Shown: in pieces, positions 31,808-44,074 of the stretch
How positions within the stretch are numbered: position 1 is the stretch's first letter
Layout of the letters: each line of letters begins with the position of its first letter
NCBI RefSeq assembly: GCF_010015445.1
Contig: NC_053115.1
Coordinates: 1,478,058 to 1,542,057, forward strand
Direction: 5' to 3'
Length of the DNA: 64,000 nucleotides
DNA from: Perca fluviatilis
Taxonomy: Eukaryota; Chordata; Actinopteri; Perciformes; Percidae
Program-made: the position numbers and the translations under genes
The notes under the pieces: generated by a model
Databases searched by the model: none
Told to the model about the DNA's origin: nothing
The model's input: only the letters and a program-made list of their open reading frames with translations

Positions 31808-33719
31808 CAGCCAACGTCAACTGGTGGCCCGCCGCCAAAGCTTTTAGTCTGGCCCGCAGAATAATCATGAATTCACAAAATGTAAAGAGGAAAAAATGTG
31901 TTCTGTTATTTATCATTTCAAGCATTTAGAGCAAAAACCCAGCCCCCTGTATTTACATCTCTATTCACATGCCAGGATTTTGTACAGCGATGCTCGAGCT
32001 CCACACACACAGCTGAGCCGAGATGTGTGTGTGTTAAAGGTTGAAACACGCAGCACCTGACTGGGAACGATACAGAGAGAGTTACCAACGGCCGCTGGGG
32101 CAGATGAACTCACGCTGGTCTCTTTTCTGTAAATAGGCTACAATTAAACCTTCGTGAGTAGAAAGTCAAGACTTATCAATGCACTCACCTGTGTAGACCG
32201 GCATCAACATGTAGAAAGCCATATTTCAATCTGCTCAGTCCACCGCGCTGTTTTACGCAAACACAGCTCTACTCTGCAAATAGCGAATTTTTACAAACAA
32301 GCTAAAACAAAAGCTGTCGGTTTGTAGTCTAACTGTTTATCTTAGGTTGTCGGGAATCTGGAAATTTGGACAAATTCTTGTAAACCTGTAAACTGCTGGC
32401 TGAACAAACCAAACTCTCCGCTAGAGCGGACAATCTGGAGCTACTTAATATGCACGTGAATGACGCGATCGTTATGTTCGAGTGATGATGATGATGCTGG
32501 TTGTATTATTTTGCAACAGCATCTTTCATTGCAAATGAGGCATACATGACGAATGCATAGCCTGCTTACCAGTCCATTCATCATTAAAGCTGGGCTTTTG
32601 GCTTTTCCACGTCAACTTTTCACTTCAGCCTCTTTGACAGTGACATGTTTACCTGGCAACAGCCTTTCTTTCTGCAAGCATTTTCCACCAATCAAGATGC
32701 TGCATACTACAACAATGTTTCCATAATCACAGACTTTAACCATCACTCCTCAGTGAACTGCCTCCTAGTCTGAGATCTTTTTCTAGTTAAAGAGCCACTT
32801 ATCATTATGGAGCGTCCATGTTTTTTAGGAGTTTGCTCACACTAATACATGTAAAAAAAAAAAAAAGCATTAAAGCGCCCATATTATGCTCATTTTCAGG
32901 TTCATAACTGTATTTTAAGATTGTACCAGAATAGGTTTACATGGTTTAATTTTCAAAAAACATATTTTTGTTGTACTGCACAGCTCTCTCTCACTGCTGC
33001 AGATCCTCTTTTCACCTGGTTTCTGTTTTAGCTACAGAGTGAGACCTCTTTTCTTCTTCTTCTTCTGTACTATCTTTGATTGCACTCGCACATGCTCAGT
33101 AGCTCAGATGTAGATCATGTCAGCTAGCTAACTCTAGAGACAGTAAAAGAAAGCCTGTTTCTCCAACTTTGGTCAGTTACAAGGCAGGATTAGCTGGGAG
33201 ACTTCTAAATGAGGGCGCACATGTAAGTAGTTCTTTTGTAGATTATGGTGAACTTGTGTGTGTTGTAGCAGTGCTTTGCTATTGAGAACGACGTAGCATG
33301 CTAGCGTTAGCGTTAGCATGCTAATGCTAACGGTTAGCATGCTAACGAGCTAACGGTTGTGGTTAGCCAGCTCATTTCGGACTGTGACGTCACAGTCCGA
33401 GCCGATTTTGAACAGCTCACCAGGAGACTGAAGGCAGGACACATTCAGAAACCGTATCTCACTCAAAACAGCATGGATGGATTTTTTTCAAAGTTTGTAT
33501 GTGTGTGGAAGCACCAGAGACACAAAAGAACACCCCAAATCCCAGAAAAAGTGATTTTTTCATAATTTGGGCACTTTAATTCAGTAAGAAAGTGAAAATT
33601 TTGAACAAGAATAGGTATATTAGGTATAAATTAATTTTATTTTCCTTTATTTGAAAGTCCGGCCGCCAGAGTGCTTAGAAAAATTCTGGCCCTTGAAAAA
33701 ATTTAGTTGATGATCCCTG
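31808..33719. mobile_element. hAT-type MITE with 8-bp target duplication
   Basis: Left end cagccaacgtcaactggtgg and right end …ttgatgatccctg (reverse cagggatcatcaac) are imperfect TIRs. Flanks ctgtagag (31800-31807) and ctgtagac (33720-33727) match at 7 of 8 bases, the hAT duplication length. The element carries a TTAA MITE at 32874-33575 inside it. No transposase. Confidence 0.65.
32874..33575. mobile_element. TTAA-target MITE, AGCGCCCATATTATG ends
   Basis: Flanked on both sides by TTAA (32870-32873, 33576-33579). Ends agcgcccatattatg / cataatttgggcact are inverted repeats. TTAA duplication is the hallmark of piggyBac and Kolobok elements. Interior non-coding, with tagcatgctaacg-type short repeats at 33297-33360. 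Confidence 0.8.
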
Positions 33720-33804
33720 CTGTAGACTCTCTGTCCAGTCAGAGACATATATTGTGTAACTGATTTAGTTTTCAGTTCAATTAATAAAAAAAATAAATAA
33801 AAAA

Positions 33805-34007
33805 TGTATCTGAAGTCTCTTTTATATAGACCTTAGTGGTCCCCTAATACTGTATCTGAAGTCTCTTTTATATAGACCTTAGTGGTCCCCTAATACTGTA
33901 TCTGAAGTCTCTTTTATATAGACCTTAGTGGTCCCCTAATACTGTATCTGAAGTCTCTTTTATATAGGCCTTAATGGTCCCCTAATACTATATCTGAAGT
34001 CTCTTTC
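33805..34007. repeat. 46-bp minisatellite, about 4.4 copies
   Basis: Unit begins tgtatctgaagtctctttta and ends gtggtcccctaatac; starts at 33805, 33851, 33897 and 33943, last copy partial. First three copies nearly identical. Confidence 0.95.
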
Positions 34008-34451
34008 CCGAAATTCAGCCTTGGTGCAGAATTACAGCCACTAGAGCCAGTCCCACAATGAGCTTTCCTTAGGATGTGCCATTTTTATGTCTCTAGCTAT
34101 TGTGGAGGAGAGAGGGCGGGGCAAGGTGGAGGGTGGGGGTGTGGCCTTGACCAACTGCTACTTTTCTTGTTTGAAAGCCATGATCTCTCTCTCTCTCTCA
34201 TGGGTTGGCCAAATTCTCTGGGTGGGCAAAGCAGAGAAAGGGGAGGTAACTTTTCCCCTTATGACCTCATAAGGAGAAGATTCCTGATTGGTCCATCTGA
34301 GCTTTCATTTTCTCAAAGGCAGAGCAGGATACCCAGGGCTCGGTTTACACCTATCACCATTTCAAGCCAATTGGGGACCATAGGCAGGCTGGGGGAACGC
34401 ATATTAATGTTAAAAAACCTCATAAAGTGAAATTTTCATGCCATGGGACCT
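33805..34451. mobile_element. TTAA-type MITE, right half, with 46-bp array at its left
   Basis: Right end …cactttatgagg reverse / tttcatgccatgggacct followed by TTAA (34452-34455). The interior ccttggtgcagaattacag and cttatgacctcataaggag is typical of an abundant fish MITE. The left TIR is absent; the element begins with the 46-bp minisatellite, so it is truncated there. Confidence 0.6.
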
Positions 34452-34455
34452 TTAA

Positions 34456-35785
34456 ATCCAAGTAAATGGAACACTCACAAGATGTCGCCAAAATCACTCT
34501 GTCCCCTTTAAATCTTTCAGAAAATGCAAACAGAGGGGGAGGGACATCCGGCACGTGAGGCACGTGGCGAGGGAATTATCCTGGATATGTTCTTCCGTTG
34601 ATCCAGACTAGGTGGTGGCCAATCAGCTGATGACTGAGCATCTCTGGCTAAACTAACCCTATAAAGGTGCTTTCAGAAAGTGATGACAATGACAGCCGTA
34701 CAATTAAAACACATGAATATGAAATATTGACAATATATTGAAACATAATAACTATAAAATACAAAGAGATGTGGATCAGTCGCATTTGAAACCTCCTTTG
34801 CATCACTCGCAACACAAAAACCTGAACCTTGATAACCAGAGTGCTGGTAGTTTTACAGTTTTTACAGCTCAAAACTTGAGAGAAATGTGAGTAATCTTCA
34901 CCGAGGTTGTCTGTTCCAGTGAAGGACTCCTGCACTCGTAGACTGAGAGGACACATTTCCATCTAGATGGCAGCTTGTTGTATTCGTTGTGTTGGAAAAT
35001 CACACCACCAGTTAGCGTACATACAGTACACACATCTAGGTCGTTACCATAGAAACCAATACAGATAGTTACAAGATGCCTGAAAAAACAAATACATGAA
35101 TTACAAGCTGGAAAGGCAGTCCTATACATAGGAATCATTAAACAACAGGTGCTTACAGCGTGAACACAGTCGGCTGCCTGTAATTAGCTCAAACAGGCGA
35201 ACAAATTAATTATTATTACTACTAATAATAATACATAAGACTTATAGCGCTTTTCAAAGTCCTCAAAACAACAAAACTAGCAGTGATCAACTCATTTTTG
35301 CGATAACAAAAACCCGTTGATTTTGGCATGGGCCAGAGACTACAAACATACAGCAGACAGCCTGAGGGAGGGGTGTAGAGTTTGAAAGACATGGGGGTTT
35401 AACAGGCAGAAGGGGTTTAATGAGAGATGATTTTGAGTTGCATTGTGGGAAATGTAGGATTCTTTCCCCCTGCTAATTCAATATTGACCTTTCTTTTTGT
35501 AATCCGTCCCATATGAGTCCCCATACTTCATGAAAGATGAAAACACTGAAATACCCCTTTAAATGTGGACTAAAATAGAAAATATTTGTCAAAGAGAAAG
35601 AGGCCAAATTCAACATACAGCAGAAAGGTCTGTGAGTGCACTATGGCAACAAAATCCCTAACATTAACATGTTTATTTCAGCTTGTTTTACAGGATAATC
35701 TGTTAAAACTGTATTTATGCACATCATGGTTTCAACAATACACGGAGGTTTGAAATTATGGATGGTGATGACCATAATCCTGGTT
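34456..35785. other. intergenic, no gene recognised
   Basis: Short ORFs on the minus strand have no recognisable domains. 35530-35560 contains ataccccctttaaat, a possible MITE end. Old gcgcttttcaaagtcctcaa repeat at 35235-35270. Confidence 0.4.
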
Positions 35786-37102
35786 ATAGACCTTTTTCAC
35801 GGCAGACGTGTTGACATGTCATAGTAGGAACAGCACAGGTGTATTGAAAACCATTACTGATGGCTGCATTCCACTTAGGAGAGGCCCTGGTATTAAACCA
35901 TTACTGATGGCTGCATTCCACTTAGGAGAGGCCCTGGTATTAAACCATTACTGATGGCTGCATTCCACTTAGGAGAGGTCCTGGTATTAAACCATTACTG
36001 ATGGCTGCATTCCACTTAGGAGAGGTCCTGGTATTAAACCATTACTGATGGCTGCATTCCACTTAGGAGAGGCCCTGGTATTAAACCATTACTGATGGCT
36101 GCATTCCACTTAGGAGAGGCCCTGGTATTAAACCATTACTGATGGCTGTATTCCACTTAGGAGAGGCCCTGGTATTAAACCATTACTAATGGCTGTATTC
36201 CACTTAGGAGAGGCCCTGGTATTAAACCATTACTGATGGCTGCATTCCACTTAGGAGAGGTCCTGGTATTAAACCATTACTGATGGCTGCATTCCACTTA
36301 GGAGAGGCCCTGGTATTAAACCATTACTGATGGCTGCATTCCACTTAGGAGAGGTCCTGGTATTAAACCATTACTGATGGCTGCATTCCACTTAGGAGAG
36401 ACCCTGGTATTAAACCATTACTGATGGCTGCATTCCACTTAGGAGAGGCCCTGGTATTAAACCATTACTGATGGCTGCATTCCACTTAGGAGAGGTCCTG
36501 GTATTAAACTATTACTGATGGCTGCATTCCACTTAGGAGAGGTCCTGGTATTAAACTATTACTGATGGCTGCATTCCACTTAGGAGAGGCCCTGGTATTA
36601 AACCATTACTGATGGCTGCATTCCACTTAGGAGAGGCCCTGGTATTAAACCATTACTGATGGCTGCATTCCACTTAGGAGAGGTCCTGGTATTAAACTAT
36701 TACTGATGGCTGCATTCCACTTAGGAGAGGCCCTGGTATTAAACCATTACTGATGGCTGCATTCCACTTAGGAGAGGCCCTGGTATTAAACCATTACTGA
36801 TGGCTGCATTCCACTTAGGAGAGGTCCTGGTATTAAACCATTACTGATGGCTGCATTCCACTTAGGAGAGGCCCTGGTATTAAACCATTACTGATGGCTG
36901 CATTCCACTTAGGAGAGGCCCTGGTATTAAACCATTACTGATGGCTGCATTCCACTTAGGAGAGGCCCTGGTATTGTGCATGCTGACTCACTGAAATATC
37001 TTACTGGGACACTTGATGGAACTGAGCCATCGTTAAGGTTATCAATTTCAGCTGTGCTTTTCCTACTATGACAAGTCAACATGTCTGCTGTGAAAATGGT
37101 CC
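35786..37102. mobile_element. MITE C with long TIRs, copy 1
   Basis: Left tagacctttttcacggcaga and right tctgctgtgaaaatggtcca are inverted repeats that continue for about 57 bp (tgtcatagtaggaa, agcacag). A second, short copy lies at 55904-56118. The space between the TIRs is filled mainly by a 47-bp tandem array. No coding capacity. Confidence 0.8.
35851..36975. repeat. 47-bp minisatellite, about 24 copies
   Basis: Unit begins ccattactgatggctgcatt and ends gaggccctggtattaaa. 1125 bp / 47 = 23.9 copies. Variation is almost confined to ggcc/ggtc/gacc, aaacc/aaact and a few gctg(c/t)attcc changes, implying recent spread by unequal exchange or slippage. Confidence 0.98.
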
Positions 37103-37650
37103 ATTGCTTTGATGACCAAATTGTAGCTTGAGATACATCAGCGATCTTTAATCTGCTGCAGAGCCGACCCAGACCTCCCTGGGGCGCCCTGCAGAATTCC
37201 CTCCTGCCTGACCCGTGAGCCATGTAAACCATGACATCAAAGTGTATTACACTGCCATAATAAAAAGTTATTATATAAAAAATTATCATTCATTTTATCA
37301 GCTGCACCAGGCCCATTCAAACTAGATCACTCAGATTTTCTTTTATACATTTTTAAATATAAAATACTATTTATACTATGGCTTGGCTAAATACTTGATG
37401 TTTCTTATTTACTAAGAGATCCATATTGCCCAGTATGCCCAGCTAATTGACATTTTTAATTCAATATTTAACAAATAGTACATGTCAATCCATTGCTTTC
37501 CATCTTGCATGAGTCCAGAGTTGTAACTAAACCTTGACTGAGAGACTAGATAACCATTGTCTTGTTTTAAAATCAGCACGCCCATTCATTGTCTGGACCG
37601 GCCCCCACAGAGGTTGCTGCTGGAAAGCACAAGTTTAATTTTGTGCACGT
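37103..37650. other. no gene recognised
   Basis: AT-rich unique-looking DNA between MITE C and the hAT MITE at 37659. Nothing supportable. Confidence 0.4.
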
Positions 37651-37658
37651 GTATACAG

Positions 37659-38217
37659 TAGAGCTGTAATCGGGCCTTAAAAGTACGGCCCGAAAAGGCC
37701 TGAGCCCGACAAGTACATTTTGATTGACAGCTTTTTAAAAGCCCGAACCCGTTTACAGCCCGACTGTACAAAAGGCCGTCTATCAGCAGTCAGAGTGTCG
37801 GAGAATAGCACAGACACGCGCTTCGCACCGCGAGCGGGCACACGCACCACTCGGCGGAAAAGGGAGAGAAAGAAAAAAGAGAATGCGCCGCACGCACACA
37901 GCTCCTTTGTCTTATGTAAAAAATTAGTCATTTAAACATTTTTTAACATCATTTATTCATGACTAATGGAGGCTATCGGCCACTTGGAAGTTGGAACAAA
38001 GAAACCGGCTAAGTCCTCCAGAGACCAGCCTCCGTTTCACCTCCTCAGGATCCATTTTCACGCTAATCGAAACGCATCAGCTGACCGCTCATTTACCACG
38101 AATCCCAAAGCGCAAGCCCGAGCCCGGCCCGAGCCCGTGTAAAATAATAGAAATTAAGACCGAACCCGACCGAACCCGTCGGGTCCCGTTGGGTTCGGGC
38201 AAAGATCTTCAGCTCTA
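37659..38217. mobile_element. hAT MITE with perfect 8-bp duplication GTATACAG
   Basis: Flanked by gtatacag at 37651-37658 and 38218-38225. TIRs: tagagctgtaatcgggcc at left and ggttcgggcaaagatcttca-gctcta at right. Rich in gcccga/cccgaaccc motifs near both ends. No transposase remains. Confidence 0.88.
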
Positions 38218-38225
38218 GTATACAG

Positions 38226-38780
38226 TATGAATGCATGGTTACATGCGACCGAATGGGGGAGGCAGAGCCCTTGCGCAATTTGCAAATTGCGTAGAGAGCG
38301 CATAGCGTTGCTGGATAATGGCTGTATGGTTTCACGTTTTTTTTAACAACCTCTTTTCCTCAGTCTCCTTTAATCCTCCTTTCAAGTCTTTCTTACAGGT
38401 TGGACTGTGATTTTGGAAAAGGCTTCTATAACCACCAGTTATTTTTGTGCAGTTACCTATTTCCATTATTTAGAGGTCAGATAAAACACCTGGGGTGCTT
38501 TTTCCCGGTGTACAACTGACCATCGCTCTCTCTCCTTCTGTAGATGCAGGCAAGGGATCATTTATTGACTTGTATTTAATTAGACTGCGTGCGTTCGTGC
38601 GTGCGTGCGTGCGTGCGTGCGTGTGCATGAAAATGCAGAGGACAGTACCTAAGCTTTATCAGACAAACAGCTTTGGCCTGGTTTTAACCATTAACCATTC
38701 ATCCCCCAGAGCTCCAACAGCAGTTCTATCTCCCTGAGTCTGATACAATCAGTTCTGTTTAGGTTCAATCAAGCTAACAA
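38226..38780. other. no gene; short (GTGC)n tract
   Basis: Unique-looking DNA with a GTGC/GCGT simple repeat at 38587-38626 (about 9 units). Nothing else supportable. Confidence 0.5.
38587..38626. repeat. (GTGC)n microsatellite
   Basis: About 9 GTGC units with one change (gttc). Confidence 0.93.
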
Positions 38781-38789
38781 AACTAATTC

Positions 38790-39265
38790 TCTCCTTTCCT
38801 GAGTCATTGTTTCCTGGATGTCAACACACCATCTGAAACTCAACCTTGACAAGACTGAGCTCCTTTTCCTTCCAGGGAAGGGCTCTCCTACCCAAGACCT
38901 GACTATAACAATTGACAACTCTGTGGTAGCCCCACCTGTACCCCAACCCCCCACTCTGCTCTGCATCAGCCAACCTGCTTGCTGCCCCCTCACAGCGAGG
39001 GAGAACTAATCACTCAACCAAATCCTGACTGTTTGCTGTCCTGGCTCCCAAATGGTAAAAAAAACACACACACATATACAGTATATATATATATATATCT
39101 TGAAGCTGCACTTTCACATGCCTCTTTGTAGTTTTGCTTATTTAAAGCTAATGTACTTGCACTTCCTACTGGTTGTCTGGAGTTTGCACCTTCAGGGTTG
39201 GAAGCACTTAATTGGAAGTCGCTTTGAATAAAAGCCTCAGCTAAATGACATGTAATGTAATAATG
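38790..39265 (+). pseudogene. L2-type LINE relic, internally deleted
   Basis: 38811-38950 encodes WMSTHHLKLNLDKTELLFLP and GKGSPTQDLTITIDN, the region just after the reverse-transcriptase core in fish L2-type LINEs (W-x-x-x-x-L-LN-x-x-KTE). The 3' end cgctttgaataaaagcctca / gctaaatgacatgtaatgta (39216-39260) is a typical L2-like tail. The C-terminal coding part between them is missing. Confidence 0.7.
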
Positions 39266-39430
39266 TAATAATATAAGCTTAATTTGGTTGAGTTCAGCAC
39301 AGGCCAGCTATTTCATAGAAACAACTTGATACAGATCCATTCAACTTGAAAGCTTTAGTGCGTAACTTTTTAATATTAATGAATGTCCGTTACATTCAAG
39401 CTATTGCTAGCTGAATTGCTACAAAGTTAA

Positions 39431-40090
39431 AGGTATAGTGGAGGATTTTCCCGAATTTTAGAAAAGATCCGCCCTCTCCACTTTTTGAAAAAATGCACAT
39501 GCGCAACACTCTACCTGCTCCCGAGACGTAACGCCTATTAAACGTGTGCACGAGAGTGCACTGTTTACAAGTTGCTGTCGGCATGGTTCATACGAGCTAC
39601 TTTCCAAAAGAAGATTTGCACTTTTTCACAAATTGAGATGTTTACCGTGTCTGTGCGGTGCGTGACTTGTGCCAGGGCTAGCATCGCTAATCATAGCTTA
39701 CATCAACTTTCACTAGCAGTGATTTTAAATGGATTTCTCCAAATAGCATGCCAAACTTTACCTGTCGAGTAGAAACTTGGCGACTGAGGCATCAATGGAG
39801 AGCCCAACCTGTGCTTTTAGCGCACGCCAGCGTGTGAAACATTCTCCCAAAAACACTCCGGTCTTGTTTCTTTCTTCAGAGGCCTTTCTCTTCTTGTCAT
39901 ACCTTTCGTAGACACTCGTAGCTCACTACACATATACACCTGAAAGTATTCATGCGCAGAAAGCGAAAACTACCCTAGGGACGAGCACGTACGACGGCCT
40001 TACGTAAACATAGCGCCAGAATGATTGACAACTAGGAGGACCAATAGTCTTGATGATCCACCCGGAAAAAGAAAATCCTCCACAATACCT
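39431..40090. mobile_element. TTAA-target MITE, AGGTATAGTGGAGG ends
   Basis: TTAA at 39427-39430 and 40091-40094. Ends aggtatagtggaggattttc and gaaaatcctccacaatacct are inverted repeats with one or two changes over 20 bp. Interior non-coding. Confidence 0.88.
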
Positions 40091-40094
40091 TTAA

Positions 40095-41270
40095 TTAAGA
40101 CTATCAGCTCCACACAACTCTTTCTGGATTTCTCAGCATGGCTATGTTTAGAAAATGGTGACGTCCAGCGACTTTCGCCTGCAGAAACTCGAGTGAAGAT
40201 AATGACCTCTTCTGAAGAGTCTATCATGTTTTTAATCCTCTGTGTCCTCCTTGGCTACTAGCTACTACATGAGGGTTGCGTCATGTGGGATGAAAGGCAT
40301 GTCACAACATAACTTAGACGTCCTCATGGGGGAGACAGAAACTACAGAGTAAATTACCTGCAACATTTGCATATGAATAAATCCGTGTTGTTGTCCTTTT
40401 GTTTGAGGTTTAGCCTGTTAAGGTCCTGCAGTGATCTCACCTGAACTCTAAAGAGCTAGAGAGAAACAGTGGTAAAATAAAGACACATGGACATGACGCC
40501 GATACTGACACCACTCACAGTCACATTCATAAATACTGTATAGTATCATGTAGCCACACACAACCTCAGCGTACATTGCAGAGGAAACCAGCTACTCCAG
40601 TAGTCGGTATTAGTTAGCGATCATTTTTGTTGAGTGTGTTGTGCACTGAAATGGGCGACTAGCATATCAGTCAGTGAAGTTAGCATATGTTATTGTTGTT
40701 TGTTAGCTTGTAACTGGCAGTGGCTGAGACAACGTTAGTGGTTGTGAAACATTCAATAATACCTGATACTGTTGCAGTGTGTTCATATTGTCACACTGTT
40801 ATTACATAATTGTAATAACAACACAATTACAAATATGTATATTTACGTATTCTTGATTCCCCATAATTTTGCCCAGTGCGCTGATTTCGCCGTAGCTTTA
40901 TGCTAATGATATGGAAATCCCAACAAACAGACAGACGGATACTTTATCAATGCCAGCGGAAAGTTTCACTTAAAAGCAGTGGGGGGTTGATTCTGTAGTA
41001 GCGCTGACAGAGCGCATCTGATGGTGGGATAAAAACAATAACAAAGTTGCCCCATCTAAAGATAATATGTCAGATAATATGGATGGAGACTTGCGGCTAA
41101 CAGTTTGATATGCCGGATACAGATGCTTTCTTTAAAGGTAATGTGCCGGGGTTACACTACCTGTTGTTTACAAGCACCTCAGCCCCCCCCCTCCGTTCTT
41201 CTTACCGCTCCTACCGAGCTCTCTGTCCGCCTGTACTGTCTGAAAGCCGGTGATGGTCCGTTGGCGTCCG
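40095..41270. other. no gene recognised
   Basis: Contains scattered fragments that resemble other repeats (gatactttatcaatgcc at 40935, ggatttccatatcattagca-like block at 40900). No ORF of note. Confidence 0.4.
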
Positions 41271-41274
41271 GAAT

Positions 41275-43060
41275 AAGTTCAAGTTCAAGTTCATTTATTT
41301 ATATAGCACATTTAAACAGCCGCTAGACAGAGCAAAGTGCTTTACAGAGCTAGCATAAAAAAATACATAAAATCAGCAAGACAGAGCGTAAAACACATAG
41401 TAAAAACAACAAGGCTAAGAGCAACCTTAAAACACTGATTCAAATATACAAAAGGACAACTCAAATAGGAAATCAATATGCTAATGAGAATAAGTAGGTT
41501 TTTACCAATGACTTGAAGATAGCAAGGTTGGGGGCCGTTCTAATCTCTAGAGGCAAGCTGTTCCACAGACGAGGCCCTGCCACCGCAAAAGCGCGCTCCC
41601 CTCTCCGCTTTAGTCTGGCACGAGGGGCTACCAGCAGAACCTGGTCGTGTGATCTTAGGCTTCTGGTAGGAGTGTACGGATGAATGAGTTCGGATAGGTA
41701 AACGGGAGCTAAGTTATGTAGAGATTTGACAAAGAGCAGGATTTTGAAATCTATTCTCTGTCGAACGGGCAGCCAGTGTAGAGATTTGAGGATAGGGGTG
41801 ATATGGTCATGTTTGCGACAGTTAAAAATAAGTCTGGCTGCAGCATTTTGAACTAACTGAAGACGGGCAATTTGAGAGCTAGATATACCACAGTAAAGTG
41901 AGTTGCAGTAATCTAGCCGGCACGTGATGAACGCATGAACCGCCATTTCCAGAGTTCTCGTGGTGAGAAAGCCTTTGGGTTATTTCTACTGATTGGCATG
42001 TAAATTTGAGTGTCATCCGCATAAAAATGAAATGATACATCATATTTCCTTAAAATAGCGGCCAAGGGAATCATATAAAGAGAAAATAGAGAGGGAGCCA
42101 GAATGGAGCCCTGTGGAAGACCACAGGACAGAGGTGCCATAGAGCTGGAGAAGTTGCCCATCTTTACTGAGAACCTTCTATCAGTAAGGTAAGACTGGAA
42201 CCAATTCAGAGCTGAGGTTTTGAGGCCTACCCAGGTCTCAAGTCTAGCTAACAGAGTAGGGTGGTCAATGGTGTCAAACGCTGCCGAAAGATCTAGGAGA
42301 ACTAGAACAGTATCTCCAGAATCAGTAGAAATGTAAACGTCATTTAGCACTCGCAGGAGAGCGGACTCAGTGCTGTGTGCAGTCCTAAACCCAGATTGAA
42401 AAACCTCATAAATACAGTTGTTAGACAAGAAGCGTTGAAGTTGGTCCAACACAATTTTCTCCAACAATTTAGAAACGAAAGGTAAGACTGAAATGGGCCG
42501 GTAATTATTTAAAACAAGAGGGTCCAGTGAAGGCTTCTTGAGTAGGGGAGTGACCGTAGCCACTTTAAAATCGGCTGGAACAGAGCCCGTGTTAAGGCAC
42601 TTGTTCATGAGAGATACCATGCCTGGACCCACGGATTCAATGATTAATTTGAGAAATCTCGGCTGAATGATATCATTAGGGCAAAATGAAGGTTTTAGCT
42701 TAATGCTTTCAGTGTCTGGAGGTTGATAGGCTCAAAAACCTCCCAAACGCCAGCAGCAATGGACATAATTGGGGGGAGAGTTAGACTCGAACTGACACTA
42801 AGTCTTAATTTAGTGATTTTTTCAGAAAAAAATCTCTGGAAGTCTTCACATAGATCATCTGAGGCAACAGACAATTTAACAGGTGGATTTACAACAGACT
42901 GAATGACTGAAAACAGGACTTTTGGATTAGAATGATTAGATTCAATTAAATTCGAAAAGTATGCAGCTTTAGCTAACTTAGCAGCATTCTGATATGCTGT
43001 AAGAGAGTCAGAATAAGACCCTGCAGCCATGTCTCTGTGGAGCACATTACGCCGCATTCA
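41275..43060 (-). pseudogene. L2-type LINE, 5'-truncated, internally deleted
   Basis: Reading from 43060 down: pre-RT region (AKAAYFSNLIESNHSNPKVL), a frameshift near 42695, then the reverse transcriptase (NNYRPISVLPFVSKLLEKI; QSGFRTAHSTESALL; LDLSAAFDTIDH; GLPQGSILAPSLFSLYM; FHFYADDTQIYMP). Right after the YADD box the frame jumps to the C-terminal part (FITCRLDYCNSLYCGIS; RLIFNCRKHDHITPILKSLH; AGPRLWNSLP), so roughly 130 residues are deleted near 41920-41960. The 3' UTR ends in acttgaacttgaactt repeats (41276-41292 on +). The endonuclease domain is missing, so the copy cannot move on its own. Confidence 0.85.
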
Positions 43061-44074
43061 CAACATAGAAGACGGAACCGCAACATGAAAATGTGTACGT
43101 TTGTGTTGCGGCTCCAGTCTCGGTTCCAGAGCTGCTACACCCCTAGTTCCTTTATATAATTACTTCCCACTGTTTCCACAACACTGTTCTTTCTTTCTGC
43201 TCCACCATCATCGCTTTCTGTAAATGTTGTGTCATGTCTGAATAAAACCGTAACAGACACTTGTGTTTGAATGACAATAAGCCATGACTGTGGCAGCTTG
43301 ATGAAGCCAGCAATGTTACGGATCCCACGTCATTCAGCTGCAGCACCTCAACAGCTGGCTGCTGGGCTATCCCAAAGCACAGCAACTGATGTGTTTTCTT
43401 GCTTCTTTGGAATTAGCAGAAGGAAGATTGGCAGTGAGAGCTACCATGGATGAACAGACAAAGTAAAGAAGCTCAAACTTTTCTCAAGAAAATGCAAGTA
43501 CTCCCTACACAGTTTCATTGACAGGTGAAGTCTGGAAAGTGAGCAGAAACACTAGGCTACAGCAAAGGAAGTTGATGTCAAACTAAAGGAGAACTTTTGG
43601 ATAAGATATCCAGGACAGTGGGCCTCATTTTCTCTGCTTTGGTATACCTTACATGATATTTACAAGGCTTCTTAGCTGTATTACCTCAAGGCGCCAGAGC
43701 TCTTCTTCACCATGTGAACATACAACACATTCCAGCATGAACACATCCAGCCTCTCTGGCTGACAGATCCACCGCTCAGCTCCTCTCGGCCAACTGAATC
43801 ACCACCTTGTTCCCAGCAGCAGCTGCAGACGTACTGCCGTTAGTCAGCTCCAGGATTAGGTGGAGCTCGCGGTTACCTGACTGCGCAGCTTCAACTGATC
43901 TAATGGCGCTGACAGCATTAATTGAATATGCTGCTTTAACAGAGCGGGCAGAAAGCTGAAGACTCTTCTTAGAGCCTGAGCTGACCTCTGGATCACTAGG
44001 CCAGAGGGAGAGACAGCATCCCTCATTCTCCAGAAAGCATATGGAGCCAATAGCTGTTCTCGCTGCTAATCTCA
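43061..44074. other. no gene recognised
   Basis: 43790-44060 is moderately GC-rich and open on the minus strand for 99 codons without a recognisable domain; it could be conserved non-coding DNA. Nothing is firm. Confidence 0.35.

Noticed and set aside
35851..36975. Regular repeats that could look like a CRISPR array
   Set aside because: The 47-bp units are contiguous with no unique spacers; it is a minisatellite inside a MITE in a vertebrate genome.
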